From assembly GCF_003991585.1 (NCBI RefSeq), contig NZ_PQSP01000002.1:1-64000 (forward strand): a stretch of 64,000 nt of DNA, given 5' to 3'. The notes below the pieces were generated by a model. That model did no database searches. It was not told the origin of the DNA and worked only from the letters and a program-made list of their open reading frames with translations. Within the stretch, counting starts at the first letter, position 1; each line of letters starts with the position of its first letter. Positions 1 to 8,589 of the stretch are shown here, in pieces. This stretch comes from Saezia sanguinis (GTDB taxonomy: Bacteria > Pseudomonadota > Gammaproteobacteria > Burkholderiales > Burkholderiaceae_C). Made by a program: the position numbers and the translations under genes.

Positions 1-26
1 GTGTGAAAGTAGGACATCGTCAGACT
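1..26 (+). rRNA. rrf: 5S ribosomal RNA, 3' end only
   Basis: The first 26 bases (GTGTGAAAGTAGGACATCGT then CAGACT) match the conserved 3' tail of proteobacterial 5S rRNA, where a GTGnGAnAGTAGG loop-E/helix segment is followed by nnCATCGTCAGGCT. The rest of the gene lies before the window. A strong intrinsic terminator follows within 13 bases, as expected at the end of an rRNA operon. Call made by recognition of the conserved tail, not by a covariance search. Confidence 0.85.
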
Positions 27-38
27 ATTTATGCTACG

Positions 39-72
39 AAAAAGCCCTCTGCTAAACACAGGGGGCTTTTTT
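39..72 (+). terminator. rRNA operon terminator
   Basis: Inverted repeat AAAAAGCCCTCTG / CAGGGGGCTTTTT around a short loop (one G-U pair), followed by a T run. It lies directly after the 5S tail. The A run on the left arm would also let it work on the opposite strand, where the kelch gene ends at 157. Confidence 0.9.
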
Positions 73-156
73 ATTGGGAGCTAAAAGCATAACTAACTAA
101 ATGCGGATATTCACATTGGTGGGCCGAGTACCTTGATGCCTCTTGCTTTATGCCTT

Positions 157-1270
157 TTACTGCATAGGTGTTTCTGTTGAAGCCAGAACGGTAAAACGTT
201 TTGTTTGAGGATCGTAAATTTCAATGGTCTGGGTATTTTGCCATTCGCCATTTTCCGGCGACCATATGACGCGAGTGACCATCAGGCGTCCATCCGGTAA
301 TGGGACGGCTTCGCTGACCCAGTTCCATGATGCATCGGCACGAGACCATTGGTTTTTTGCATGGTCGTATATTTCGACAAGGTCAACCTGACCATCATCG
401 GTCCATCCTCCTGCGACCATAACCTGATTATCCGGCAATAAGACGGCGTAGTGCTCACAACGTGCCTCCTGCATTTCGGGGAGTTGTGTCCATGTTTGAG
501 TGGCTGGGTCGTATAGCTCTGCCGTATTCAGGGCTTGTGTCGGACCATCTTCCCCGCCGACGATCAAAACTTTTCCATTGTCTAAAAGTGTTGCTGTGTG
601 GCGAACTCTGGCGGTTTGCATAGCGGTCATTTGAGTCCATTGATCTGCATCCGGTGTGTAGAGTTCTACGGCGGATAATTCAGTGCCTGCACCAGCCGCA
701 GAGATCCCGCCAGTGACGAGAACTGAGTTATCCTGCAGTGTGGTCGCAGCAGCAAGCATGCGTTTTTGTTGCATGGGATGGATATTCTGCCACTGGTTAT
801 TAGCCATCATAAAGATGGCTGCATCTGTCAGGCCTTCCCCTGTGTTTGACTCTCCACCCATGAACATGATGCGTCCATCATTCAAAATGGTGGTTGTTGA
901 ATATGAGTTGAATGGATCTGGCTGGTTTGCTGTGGTGTCGATGATATTGGACTGTGGGTCATAAATACCGGCACCAGAGACATGTACACGACCATCTGGC
1001 AACAGGGTTAGAAAATGTCTGGAGGATCTGGAATCGGTCCATACGGAGTTTGCAGGAGCCGTTTGTACCCATTGGTTTTTAACCGGATCATAGACTTTGG
1101 CTTGATCCGCTCCCACAGATGCACCTGTTACAAGAACACGCCCATCTGTCAGAACAAGTAATCTGGCATGTGCTGAAGATGATAGAAACCAGCTAACACT
1201 AAATGCAAAAGCCCCTTATGCAGGCAAAAATGAAATGACGAGTGGCATGTGCAAAGGAGTATGTTTTCAT
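157..1270 (-). CDS. Kelch-repeat protein, probably exported; 5' end frameshifted
   Basis: The continuous frame from a GTG at 1116 gives 319 residues made of about six kelch/galactose-oxidase-like blades. Repeating units show L-L-x-D/N-G-x-V-x-V-x-G-G followed by an ELYDPATQTW-type strand (for example LLDNGKVLIVGGEDG and AELYDPATQTWTQ), so a beta-propeller fold is expected. The GTG falls inside the first blade: in-frame codons upstream encode SSSAHARLLVLTDGRVLVTG, but meet TAA at 1216-1218. An ATG at 1268-1270 opens a different frame encoding MKTYSFAHATRHFIFACIR. Deleting one G from the G4 run (C4 at 1212-1215 on the plus strand) joins the two into one signal peptide ending in SSSAHA. The gene is therefore either broken, phase-variable or mis-sequenced. 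Ligand unknown. It converges on the rRNA terminator. Confidence 0.7.
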
Positions 1271-1333
1271 GGGATGCATTTAATATTGACGTTTATATTT
1301 ACATGAAAAGTATAGCGGTCTTCTGAATTTGAT

Positions 1334-1360
1334 CATTTGTTTCGGGCGCGGAAACAAATG
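1334..1360. repeat. 10-bp perfect inverted repeat
   Basis: CATTTGTTTC and GAAACAAATG face each other across a 7-base GC-rich loop, just beyond the 3' end of the flavin reductase gene and upstream of the kelch gene. It could be a transcript-end hairpin for the minus-strand flavin reductase, but no T run follows, so intrinsic termination is unproven. Confidence 0.5.
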
Positions 1361-1369
1361 CAAGGCAAG

Positions 1370-1975
1370 CTAGTCAGAAGGCCCTGTAGCGGACGACTGG
1401 ATCGCCTGCCCGGCAATAAAGTAATGGCCCCCAGCTACATGGTGTATCGTTCGGAGTTCATCATGACCTTCGAAGTGCCAATGGCCTTGGCTGAAAACAC
1501 GGGTATCAGCCCATGCTGCAGTGACTTCTCCTAAAAACAGATCGTAGGTTTGCTGAATATGTGGCTCAATGATGAGTTTGCATTCCAGCCATGCAACACA
1601 GTCTTCAAGCAATGGGGCTTGAGTTGTTGTGCCGGTAAATGTTTGAAGGTTTAATGTGGTGATTTTGTCTTTTTGCGTGTCACGCAATAATGCTGCGCCG
1701 GAAAGAGAACCGATTTGTTGAGCCAGATTAACCTGAGCTCGGGTTGGAACGCTGATGGCAAACGTGCCTGATGCTTCGAGCAACTGGCGTGTCCAGGTCT
1801 GTTTGTCAAGGACGACTGCGACTTTGGATGGTGCAAAATCCAGTGGCATGTTCCAGGCGGCTGTCATGATATTTTGCTGCCCGTTATGGGCGGCACTGAC
1901 GCAAATTGTAGGCCCATGGTTTAAAAGCCGGTAGGCTTTTTCCAGCAGCACAGTTTCACGATAGTTCATGTTCAT
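1370..1975 (-). CDS. Flavin reductase family protein (FMN-binding split barrel)
   Basis: 201 residues with the flavin-reductase-like split-barrel pattern: an N-terminal strand giving PTICVSAAHNGQQNIMTAAW (residues ~18-38), then PSKVAVVLDKQTWTRQLLEASGTFAISVP (FMN phosphate-binding and dimer region), and a C-terminal HWHFEGHDELRTIHHVAGGHYFIAGQ. Family members bind FMN and reduce flavin with NAD(P)H, or act as flavin-dependent oxidoreductases; the substrate cannot be told here. It is a cytoplasmic, single gene with no operon partner. Start ATG at 1975; ATGAACATGAAC offers a second ATG six bases later. Confidence 0.8.
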   Translation of the reverse strand: MNMNYRETVLLEKAYRLLNHGPTICVSAAHNGQQNIMTAAWNMPLDFAPSKVAVVLDKQTWTRQLLEASGTFAISVPTRAQVNLAQQIGSLSGAALLRDTQKDKITTLNLQTFTGTTTQAPLLEDCVAWLECKLIIEPHIQQTYDLFLGEVTAAWADTRVFSQGHWHFEGHDELRTIHHVAGGHYFIAGQAIQSSATGPSD

Positions 1976-2115
1976 TTTGTAGTATAAAAAGTGTTGATTT
2001 CCGGCAGTTTACCGGGTTTGGCACTTTATAGAAAGAGAACAGAGGCGCACAGAAAAGGAATCGTGGGATAATAGCGGTCTGGTCGTTTTTTAGACAGTGC
2101 ATTCAGAGCAAGCAA

Positions 2116-2691
2116 ATGATGGAAAAGAAGGTCTTTTCAGCAACAGATGATTTGGTGTTGTCTTGGCGGCAGCTCTTGCTGCCTATTGGTGCAATGGCAG
2201 CGGTGATCATTCTGTCCAATGTGCTGGTACAGTTTGTGATTAATGACTGGCTGACCTGGGGCGCTTTTTCGTATCCGTTGGTTTTTCTGGTGACAGACCT
2301 GACGAACCGTGCCATTGGTTCGCGCAATGCGCGCCGTGTGGTGTTTGTCGGGTTTGCCGTGGCTGTCGTGGTTTCTTTGTATCTGGCGCCGTGGCGTATT
2401 GCTGTGGCATCTGGCGCAGCGTTTATTTTTTCGCAGTTGATGGATATTCTGGTGTTTAACCGCTGGCGGCAGGCCTCCTGGTGGAAGGCGCCGTTTTTTG
2501 GTTCCACCGTGGCAACCGTGGTAGATACGCTGGTGTTCTTCTCTATTGCTTTTGCTGGCACGCACATGAACTGGTTCATGCTGGCCGCCGGTGATATGAG
2601 CGTGAAATGGTTGATGGCAGTAATGTTGCTTGCACCCTATAAGGTGCTGCTGCCGTATTTATTCAGTTACTACAAAAGGGCATTCAACTGA
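2116..2691 (+). CDS. Queuosine precursor transporter (VUT family, YhhQ-like)
   Basis: 191 residues with six likely membrane helices. The signature WGAFSYPLVFLVTDLTNRAIGSRNARRVVF (residues ~48-77) is the family hallmark, with the conserved acidic/Asn-rich stretch after the second helix. A second conserved region, FIFSQLMDILVFNRWR, follows at ~104-119. Characterised members (E. coli YhhQ) import preQ0/preQ1 for tRNA queuosine modification. No que genes are visible in this window. Two adjacent ATG codons (2116, 2119) could start it; the ribosome site is weak. It is convergent with the lipoprotein gene that ends at 2707. Confidence 0.85.
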   Translation: MMEKKVFSATDDLVLSWRQLLLPIGAMAAVIILSNVLVQFVINDWLTWGAFSYPLVFLVTDLTNRAIGSRNARRVVFVGFAVAVVVSLYLAPWRIAVASGAAFIFSQLMDILVFNRWRQASWWKAPFFGSTVATVVDTLVFFSIAFAGTHMNWFMLAAGDMSVKWLMAVMLLAPYKVLLPYLFSYYKRAFN

Positions 2692-2706
2692 CCTGAGCGG
2701 CTGGCA

Positions 2707-3150
2707 TTAAGGCCGGATGGTAAATCCGGCTGGTGCAACGTTGGGAGCAGGCTGGTTGCAGTGGTACATGTCCATGTAAATCATGACGACATGCTCACCA
2801 CATTGCACATGGTAGCGGTCAATGATGTGATGGTCCGGGTCTCCGGGTTGTATCGGTTGGCCGCATTTGGCGGCATATTCTCTTTCCTGCGCGGGTGTCA
2901 GATTCTCGGGCCAAGGCGTACGCATGCCGACATTGCCGGTCCGGTAAAAGTACGGGCTTTGCCCGTCCAGGCAAATCAGCCGGGACAGATATTGGCGTTG
3001 CCCCACAGGCTTGCAGACTTCAATGGCGGTTTCTATGGTCATACCGTATTGCGGGTCTGGCGTTTCATGCGTTAGGGCGTTTGAGACGCATCCGGATGTG
3101 CTGATGATGGCTGACAAAAGCAGCAGCAAAGAGAAATATGATGGTTTCAT
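2707..3150 (-). CDS. Hypothetical lipoprotein, cysteine-containing
   Basis: 147 residues from ATG 3150 (an upstream TTG would add three residues). The N-terminus MKPSYFSLLLLLSAIIS leads into the lipobox TSGC, so a lipidated, membrane-anchored protein is expected, mature from the Cys near residue 21. The mature part holds four or five further cysteines spaced through VCKPVG, LICLDG, AAKCGQ, VQCGEH and YHCNQ, which could form disulfides in the periplasm. I recognise no domain. It lies downstream of the macro-domain gene on the same strand, about 120 bases away. Confidence 0.65.
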   Translation of the reverse strand: MKPSYFSLLLLLSAIISTSGCVSNALTHETPDPQYGMTIETAIEVCKPVGQRQYLSRLICLDGQSPYFYRTGNVGMRTPWPENLTPAQEREYAAKCGQPIQPGDPDHHIIDRYHVQCGEHVVMIYMDMYHCNQPAPNVAPAGFTIRP

Positions 3151-3271
3151 AGGGGGCAATATGCTTTGCTGGTAAAAGAGGAAGCCTGTTTTGCATCACG
3201 CTGAGCGCAATGCAAATCTGGCCCGCACAATAAGAGCAGTATATACGCTTGCCGGGGCTGCACCCACAAAA

Positions 3272-3790
3272 TCAGAGTATGTGCTGGTAGATTGCCAGAT
3301 CTGCAGCGCTGAAGCAGCAGAAAATGATTTCCTGAAGATAGCGGTTATGGGGCGCATCTTCAGCCAGATAGGTTTTGACAGTGTTGATGGCAATTTCTGC
3401 CGCGGCTTTTGGGGGATAACGGTATGCGCCGGTGCTGATGCAGGGGAAAGCTATGCTTTGAACACGGTGTTCGCCAGCCAAGGTCAGGCTGTTCTGGTAA
3501 CAGCTTGCAAGAGCCTGTGGTTCACCGTGCAGCCCATCCTGCCAGTAAGGGCCGACCGTATGAATAATGTATTTCGCAGCGAGTTTAAAACCTGGGGTTA
3601 TGCGCGCCTGTCCTACCGGGCAGCGTCCAATGCGGCGGCATGCTTCCAGCAGGTCAGGCCCGGCGGCACGGTGTATTGCTCCATCGACACCGCCGCCACC
3701 CAGCAAAGAGGTGTTGGCGGCATTGACAATGGCATCAACCTGCAGGGTGGTGATGTTGGCCTGAACCGCGCGAAATTCTGGCATCGCCAT
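3272..3790 (-). CDS. Macro-domain protein, O-acetyl-ADP-ribose deacetylase-like
   Basis: 172 residues forming one macro domain. The ADP-ribose-binding loop 1 reads [23 protein letters not shown] (residues ~18-41), with the Asn-Ala-Ala-Asn and [14 protein letters not shown] motifs of the YmdB/MacroD class that hydrolyses O-acetyl-ADP-ribose and ADP-ribosyl esters. Loop 2 is [13 protein letters not shown]. The catalytic-class Asn and Asp are present. Start ATG 3790 lies only four bases after the tldD stop codon, so it is almost certainly co-transcribed with tldD. The long plus-strand frame over it (3191-3826) is an antisense shadow. Confidence 0.9.
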   Translation of the reverse strand: MAMPEFRAVQANITTLQVDAIVNAANTSLLGGGGVDGAIHRAAGPDLLEACRRIGRCPVGQARITPGFKLAAKYIIHTVGPYWQDGLHGEPQALASCYQNSLTLAGEHRVQSIAFPCISTGAYRYPPKAAAEIAINTVKTYLAEDAPHNRYLQEIIFCCFSAADLAIYQHIL

Positions 3791-3794
3791 TCAT

Positions 3795-5261
3795 TCAGGC
3801 GGTACCGCCAACCGTCATGCCGTTGATTCGGATGGTGGGCTGGCCAACGCCAACGGGAACGCTCTGGCCTTCTTTACCGCAGGTGCCTACACCGGTGTCC
3901 AGTTCAAGGTCATTGCCGATCATGGTGACACGGGTCAGGGCGTCAGGGCCGTTACCAATGATGGTGGCGCCTTTGACCGGGTACTGGATCTTGCCGTCTT
4001 CAACCCAATAGGCTTCTGATGCCGAAAATACAAACTTGCCGCTGGTGATGTCGACCTGACCGCCGCCGAAGTTGGTGGCGTACAGCCCCCGTTTCAGCGA
4101 AGAGATGATTTCCTGCGGGTCTTTGTCGCCGCCGAGCATGAATGTATTGGTCATGCGCGGCATGGGCACGCTGGCATAGCTTTCGCGGCGGGCATTGCCG
4201 GTGGAGCTGGTTTTCATCAGGCGGGCGTTCAAGGCGTCGTGCAGATAGCCTTTGAGTATGCCGTCTTCAATGAGTACATTGCGCTGGGTAAGGTGGCCTT
4301 CGTCATCAATGTTCAGCGAGCCACGCCGGTCGGTGATGGTGCCGTCATCCAGAATGGTGACGCCAGGCGCTGCCACGCGCTCTCCAATACGGCCGCTGAA
4401 AGCGCTGGAGCCTTTGCGGTTAAAGTCGCCTTCCAGGCCATGGCCGATGGCTTCGTGAATCAATACGCCCGGCCAGCCGCTGCCCAACACAATATCCATC
4501 TGGCCTGCCGGAGCGGGGCGGCTTTCCAGGTTGAGCAGGGCAGAGTTAACAGCCGTGTCGGCATATTGCTGAATCTGCGCTTCTGACAGTGCAGTCAGGG
4601 CGAAACGGCCGCCGCCGCCACTGGAGCCGATTTCACGCCGGCCATTCTGTTCTGCAATGGCGGTGACGGATAAGCGGACCAGAGGCCGTACATCAGCGGC
4701 AATGGTGCCGTCAGCACGGGCAATCAGTACAACGTCGTATTCTGCGGCAAGGCCTGCCATGACCTGAACAATGCGCGGATCTTTGGCACGGGCCAGGCGC
4801 TCCACTTTTTCCAGCAAAGCTACTTTTTCGGCGTTGTCCAGGGAGGTGATCGGATTCAGGGCCGGGTACAGGTTGTGCGAACTGCTGCCGGCAGTGGCTG
4901 GCCTGGCAATTTGGATGCGTTTATTTTGCCCCGCCGCAGCAATGGCGCGCACCGTGCGTGCAGCATCAAACAAGGCGTTTTCTGAAATGTCGTCAGAATA
5001 GGCAAAAGCGGTTTTTTCACCCGTGATGGCACGTACGCCCACTCCGGTGTCAATGCTGAAGCTGCCGGATTTGACGATTCCTTCCTCCAATGACCAGCCT
5101 TGCAGGCAGGTGTACTGAAAATAAAGGTCGGCATCGTCTATACGGTGTTCACCGATCAGTTTCAGTGCCCGGGCCAGCGTGGTTTCATCCAGCCCGAAGG
5201 GGGTCAGCAAAAGTGATTGGGCAGTTTGCAGCCGTTCCAGTGCAGGTTCGTGTGAAATCAT
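3795..5261 (-). CDS. tldD: Metalloprotease TldD
   Basis: 488 residues, close to the roughly 480 usual for TldD. The zinc site HEAIGHGLEGD is at about residues 269-279 (HExxxH), and the C-terminal GTCGKEGQ provides the cysteine that serves as third zinc ligand in TldD. With TldE (PmbA) this forms a heterodimeric peptidase that trims unfolded peptides, including microcin B17 and CcdA in E. coli. TldE is not in this window. Start ATG 5261 was chosen because it gives the family N-terminus. It heads a small operon with the macro-domain gene. Confidence 0.95.
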   Translation of the reverse strand: MISHEPALERLQTAQSLLLTPFGLDETTLARALKLIGEHRIDDADLYFQYTCLQGWSLEEGIVKSGSFSIDTGVGVRAITGEKTAFAYSDDISENALFDAARTVRAIAAAGQNKRIQIARPATAGSSSHNLYPALNPITSLDNAEKVALLEKVERLARAKDPRIVQVMAGLAAEYDVVLIARADGTIAADVRPLVRLSVTAIAEQNGRREIGSSGGGGRFALTALSEAQIQQYADTAVNSALLNLESRPAPAGQMDIVLGSGWPGVLIHEAIGHGLEGDFNRKGSSAFSGRIGERVAAPGVTILDDGTITDRRGSLNIDDEGHLTQRNVLIEDGILKGYLHDALNARLMKTSSTGNARRESYASVPMPRMTNTFMLGGDKDPQEIISSLKRGLYATNFGGGQVDITSGKFVFSASEAYWVEDGKIQYPVKGATIIGNGPDALTRVTMIGNDLELDTGVGTCGKEGQSVPVGVGQPTIRINGMTVGGTA

Positions 5262-5529
5262 GAAATAAGTTCCGTGGTGAAGTCTGAATTATCGCGTAAA
5301 GGCGTTCCAGACGGGGAAACATCTTATAAAGATGGGGATGAAAATGCCGGATTTCCAGTGCAGGCGGCAAAATGCCGGGCTTTTTAATAAACATAGTCCC
5401 CAAAACGGAAGATTCGTCGGTGATGAACGAATGACCCTGATCGGCGTATCATAGCAGTCTGTTACAGGCGGTGAAGTGGTTTGCTGCAAAGGGGCCATGT
5501 TCATCTGAGTTGAATTGGAAGGAGTTTTG

Positions 5530-6990
5530 ATGCGTGCTGATCACAAAACAATTGACACTCAGGCGTTACAGAATTTAGTCAACCGGAAATGGGATCAGGA
5601 AATTACGCCTGCATTGTCAGAATACATCAAAATCCCGGCGAAATCGCCTGCATTTGATGCGCAGTGGGCAGAGCATGGCTATATTGACCGGGTGGTGCAC
5701 GATGCGGTGGCGTGGGTCAAGGCGCAGCAGATACAGGGATTGCAGATAGAGGTTGTGCGTTTGAGCAAGCCGGATGGTTCGCCCCGCACGCCGGTGATTT
5801 ATTTTGAGGTGGCGGCATACCAGTCTGCCGCAACACAAACAATTCTGATGTATGGGCATCTGGACAAACAACCTGAATTTTCCGGCTGGAGTGCCGGGCT
5901 GGGCCCGTGGCTGCCCAAAATTGTGGATGACAAGCTGTATGGTCGCGGTGGCGCCGATGACGGGTATGCCATTTATGCCAGTGCCGCCATTGTGAAGGTT
6001 TTACAGCAACTGGGGGCATCACACCCGCGGGTGGTGGGGGTGATAGAAACCTGTGAGGAATCGGGCTCGACCGATTTGCCTGCTTATCTGGATGCTTTGA
6101 AGGAGCGCATGGGCGATGTGGGCATGGTGGTCTGCCTGGATTCGGGTGCGGGCAACTATGATCAGCTCTGGATGACCAATTCGCTGCGTGGCATGGCTGC
6201 CGGCGTACTGCGGGTGGAGGTGCTGACGCAGGGCATCCATTCGGGTGATGCGTCAGGCGTGGTACCGTCCAGCATGCGGGTCATGCGCCAGTTACTGGAC
6301 CGGCTGGAGGATAGCCAGACCGGGCAGCTCAAACCGGCGGTATTTCAGTGCGAAATCCCCGCCAAGCGGATGCAGGAGGCACAGGCCGCCGCCCGGATTC
6401 TGGGCGATGGCATGCTCAAACGCTATCCTTGGGCGCAAGGGGCTGATGGCTCGCCGGTGCATCCGGTTACCACAGACCTGGTGCAGGCGCTGCTGAACCG
6501 CACATGGGGTGCGACTTTGTCGGTGACCGGTGCGGATGGTTTACCGGCACTGGGAAGTGCCGGCAATGTGCTCAGGCCGCATACGGCTTTGAAACTGAGC
6601 CTGCGGTTGCCGCCGGTGGTTAATGCACAGGATGCCGTGCGGCAGGTGAAAACGCTGCTGGAAGAAAATACGCCCTATAACGCCAAAGTGACTTTTGCGC
6701 CTGAACTGCCGGCCAATGGCTGGAACCTGCCGGATTATCAGCCCTGGCTAGATCAGGCGTTGCAGCAGGCTTCTCAAACCCACTATGGTGCGCCTTGTGC
6801 GTTCATTGGGCAGGGAGGGACGATTCCGCTGATCAACATGCTGCAGACGAATTTCCCAGCAGCGCAAATGCTGGTGTGTGGCGTACTGGGCCCCAATAGC
6901 AATGCGCATGGGCCGGATGAGTTTTTGCATTTGCCCTATGCACGCAAGCTGACGGCATCTGTGGCGCAGGTGATTGCAATGCATCCTTGA
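5530..6990 (+). CDS. M20 family metallopeptidase (carboxypeptidase/dipeptidase type)
   Basis: 486 residues from ATG 5530, chosen because GGAAGGAG lies at 5517-5524, inside a slightly longer frame opened by TTG 5515. M20 metal-site motifs are present: ILMYGHLDKQP (His-Asp), GRGGADDGYA (bridging Asp), VIETCEESGS (catalytic and metal Glu), CLDSGAGN, and the late HGPDEFLHL histidine. The large central lid/dimerisation domain lies between. It resembles the CNDP/PepV-like, long M20 subgroup. A cytoplasmic di/oligopeptide or amino-acid amide hydrolase is likely; the substrate is unknown. It is divergent from tldD across 268 bases. Confidence 0.85.
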   Translation: MRADHKTIDTQALQNLVNRKWDQEITPALSEYIKIPAKSPAFDAQWAEHGYIDRVVHDAVAWVKAQQIQGLQIEVVRLSKPDGSPRTPVIYFEVAAYQSAATQTILMYGHLDKQPEFSGWSAGLGPWLPKIVDDKLYGRGGADDGYAIYASAAIVKVLQQLGASHPRVVGVIETCEESGSTDLPAYLDALKERMGDVGMVVCLDSGAGNYDQLWMTNSLRGMAAGVLRVEVLTQGIHSGDASGVVPSSMRVMRQLLDRLEDSQTGQLKPAVFQCEIPAKRMQEAQAAARILGDGMLKRYPWAQGADGSPVHPVTTDLVQALLNRTWGATLSVTGADGLPALGSAGNVLRPHTALKLSLRLPPVVNAQDAVRQVKTLLEENTPYNAKVTFAPELPANGWNLPDYQPWLDQALQQASQTHYGAPCAFIGQGGTIPLINMLQTNFPAAQMLVCGVLGPNSNAHGPDEFLHLPYARKLTASVAQVIAMHP

Positions 6991-7112
6991 CGCGGCCGGG
7001 TCAAAGCGCGGGCCATGTATATGAGTACCGTGCGCTTTGCGGTATGATTTTGTGGATAATCCAGTGTAAGCAATCAATGTGAAGAACGGTTCGGATAAAG
7101 GAGAAGGCAGAG

Positions 7113-8285
7113 ATGAGATGGATTGAGCATTTACGCAAAGCAGCTATGGCGCTGACAGCGGTTGCGGCTGTGGGCATGGTGCCCATGGTACAGGCAGAGG
7201 TGAAGGTTGGGGTGGTGCTTTCCAGCACCGGGCCGGCGGCGGCATTGGGTATTTCAAGCCGCAATGCCATTCAGATGTGGCCCCAGACACTGGGCGGAGA
7301 GCCTGCGAAGTACATTATTCTGGATGATGCGACTGATCCTTCTGCCACCGTGCGCAGCTTCAGTAAATTCATCAATGAAGAAAAGGTGGATGTGATTGTA
7401 GGGCCCAATCTGACAGCAGGGGCGCTTGCTGCGCTGGACCTGATTGCACAAAGCAAAACGCCAACCATCACGCTGGTGGGCTCAGGGGTGGTGGTGGAGC
7501 CGCCTGATGATCCCAAGAAACGCTGGGTATTTAAGATGGCTGCCACCGATACGCTGATGGCCGATGTGCTGGCGCAGTACATGGCGCAGCATGGTGTAAA
7601 AACACTGGGATTCATCGGCTATGCGGACAGCTATGGCGAAAGCTGGCTGAACGCGTTTAAGCCGTTTGCTGAAAAGCACGGCATTCAGATTGTGGGGGTT
7701 GAGCGCTATAACCGCACCGACACCAGCGTAACCGGCCCGGTGCTCAAGCTGATTTCGCTTAAGCCCGATGCCGTTCTGATTGCGGGCTCAGGTACGCCCA
7801 GCGTATTGCCCCAGAAAACACTGATGCAGATGGGTTATAAAGGCACCATTTACCAGACACATGGTATTGCCACACCGGAGTTTCTGAAAATCGGCGGGCG
7901 TGATGTGGAAGGCACCATTTTCCCGACGCAGCCGGTGGTGGTGGCAGAAACACTGCCGCAGGACCATCCGGTGCGTGCGGCAGCAATAGAGTTTGTGAAT
8001 GCCTACAATGCCAAATATGGTGCCAATTCGGTGACACAGTTTGCCGGTGATGCGGCCGGTGCCTATCCGGTACTCAATGCCGCAGTTGAGCGCGCTTTAC
8101 AGCATGGAAAGCCGGGAACCGTGGAGTTCCGCACGGCTTTGCGCGATGAGCTGGAACGGACCACTGAAGTGATTATGCCCAATGGCATTGTCAATACCAG
8201 TGCCAAAGACCATGTGGGGCTGGATGGCCGCTCGGCGGTGATCGGCACCATTCGAAACAACCGCTTCGTTTATCTGGCGGACTGA
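7113..8285 (+). CDS. ABC transporter substrate-binding protein, branched-chain amino acid type (LivJ/LivK-like)
   Basis: 390 residues. An N-terminal signal peptide (LRKAAMALTAVAAVG...VQAE, cleavage near residue 27) precedes a type-I periplasmic binding fold opening with VKVGVVLSSTGPAAALG. Conserved patches include IVGPNLTAGALAA and GFIGYADSYGESW. A strong ribosome site (AAAGGAGAAGG) sits before ATG 7113. It is followed by its own terminator and then by livH-livMG-livF, the membrane and ATPase parts of the same importer. Substrates in this family range from Leu/Ile/Val to amides and aromatic acids; specificity cannot be read here. Confidence 0.9.
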   Translation: MRWIEHLRKAAMALTAVAAVGMVPMVQAEVKVGVVLSSTGPAAALGISSRNAIQMWPQTLGGEPAKYIILDDATDPSATVRSFSKFINEEKVDVIVGPNLTAGALAALDLIAQSKTPTITLVGSGVVVEPPDDPKKRWVFKMAATDTLMADVLAQYMAQHGVKTLGFIGYADSYGESWLNAFKPFAEKHGIQIVGVERYNRTDTSVTGPVLKLISLKPDAVLIAGSGTPSVLPQKTLMQMGYKGTIYQTHGIATPEFLKIGGRDVEGTIFPTQPVVVAETLPQDHPVRAAAIEFVNAYNAKYGANSVTQFAGDAAGAYPVLNAAVERALQHGKPGTVEFRTALRDELERTTEVIMPNGIVNTSAKDHVGLDGRSAVIGTIRNNRFVYLAD

Positions 8286-8320
8286 ACGCGCAGGTTTTGG
8301 CCGGTGCATCCGGTTCTTTG

Positions 8321-8348
8321 ACAGCCACCCTGAGCGGTGGCTGTTTTT
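8321..8348 (+). terminator. Terminator after the binding-protein gene
   Basis: ACAGCCACC / GGTGGCTGT stem with a six-base loop and a following TTTTT. It separates the binding-protein gene from livH, and would allow the soluble component to be made in excess if partly read through. Confidence 0.85.
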
Positions 8349-8486
8349 ATGGGGAGAGGAATTCCGACAATAGGTCATGTGGCTGTCAGAAGGTGCTGAT
8401 AAGGGGGTAAAATCAAACCTTTGCCCGATGGGCGCAGCATTCTTTACGGCATTGACGTAAGAATGCGGTGTGAGGAGAGGTGTGTC

Positions 8487-8589
8487 GTGCTGTCAACCAG
8501 TGTGGCGCAGTCAGATGAACATGAACCGATTGAATGGCGATCAGATTAAATTGAGCAACATCAACCCGTATCAGGTGGTTTATGATTGA
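8487..8589 (+). other. livH leader with two tiny overlapping reading frames
   Basis: Between the terminator and livH, a Shine-Dalgarno-like GAGGAGAGG (8472-8480) precedes GTG 8487, which opens a 20-codon frame ending at 8549 (peptide MLSTSVAQSDEHEP and six more residues). A second frame, ATG 8515 to TGA 8589 (24 codons), overlaps the livH start codon and could couple translation. Neither is long enough to be convincing on its own; recorded because nothing else explains the 230 bases here. Confidence 0.25.

Noticed and set aside
3191-3826. 211-codon plus-strand frame
   Set aside because: Lies wholly antisense to the macro-domain gene and the end of tldD; no ribosome site or recognisable domain.
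5340-5379. Direct repeat AAAATGCCGG twice before the M20 gene
   Set aside because: Ten bases in a GC-balanced gap, likely chance; no further copies or structure.
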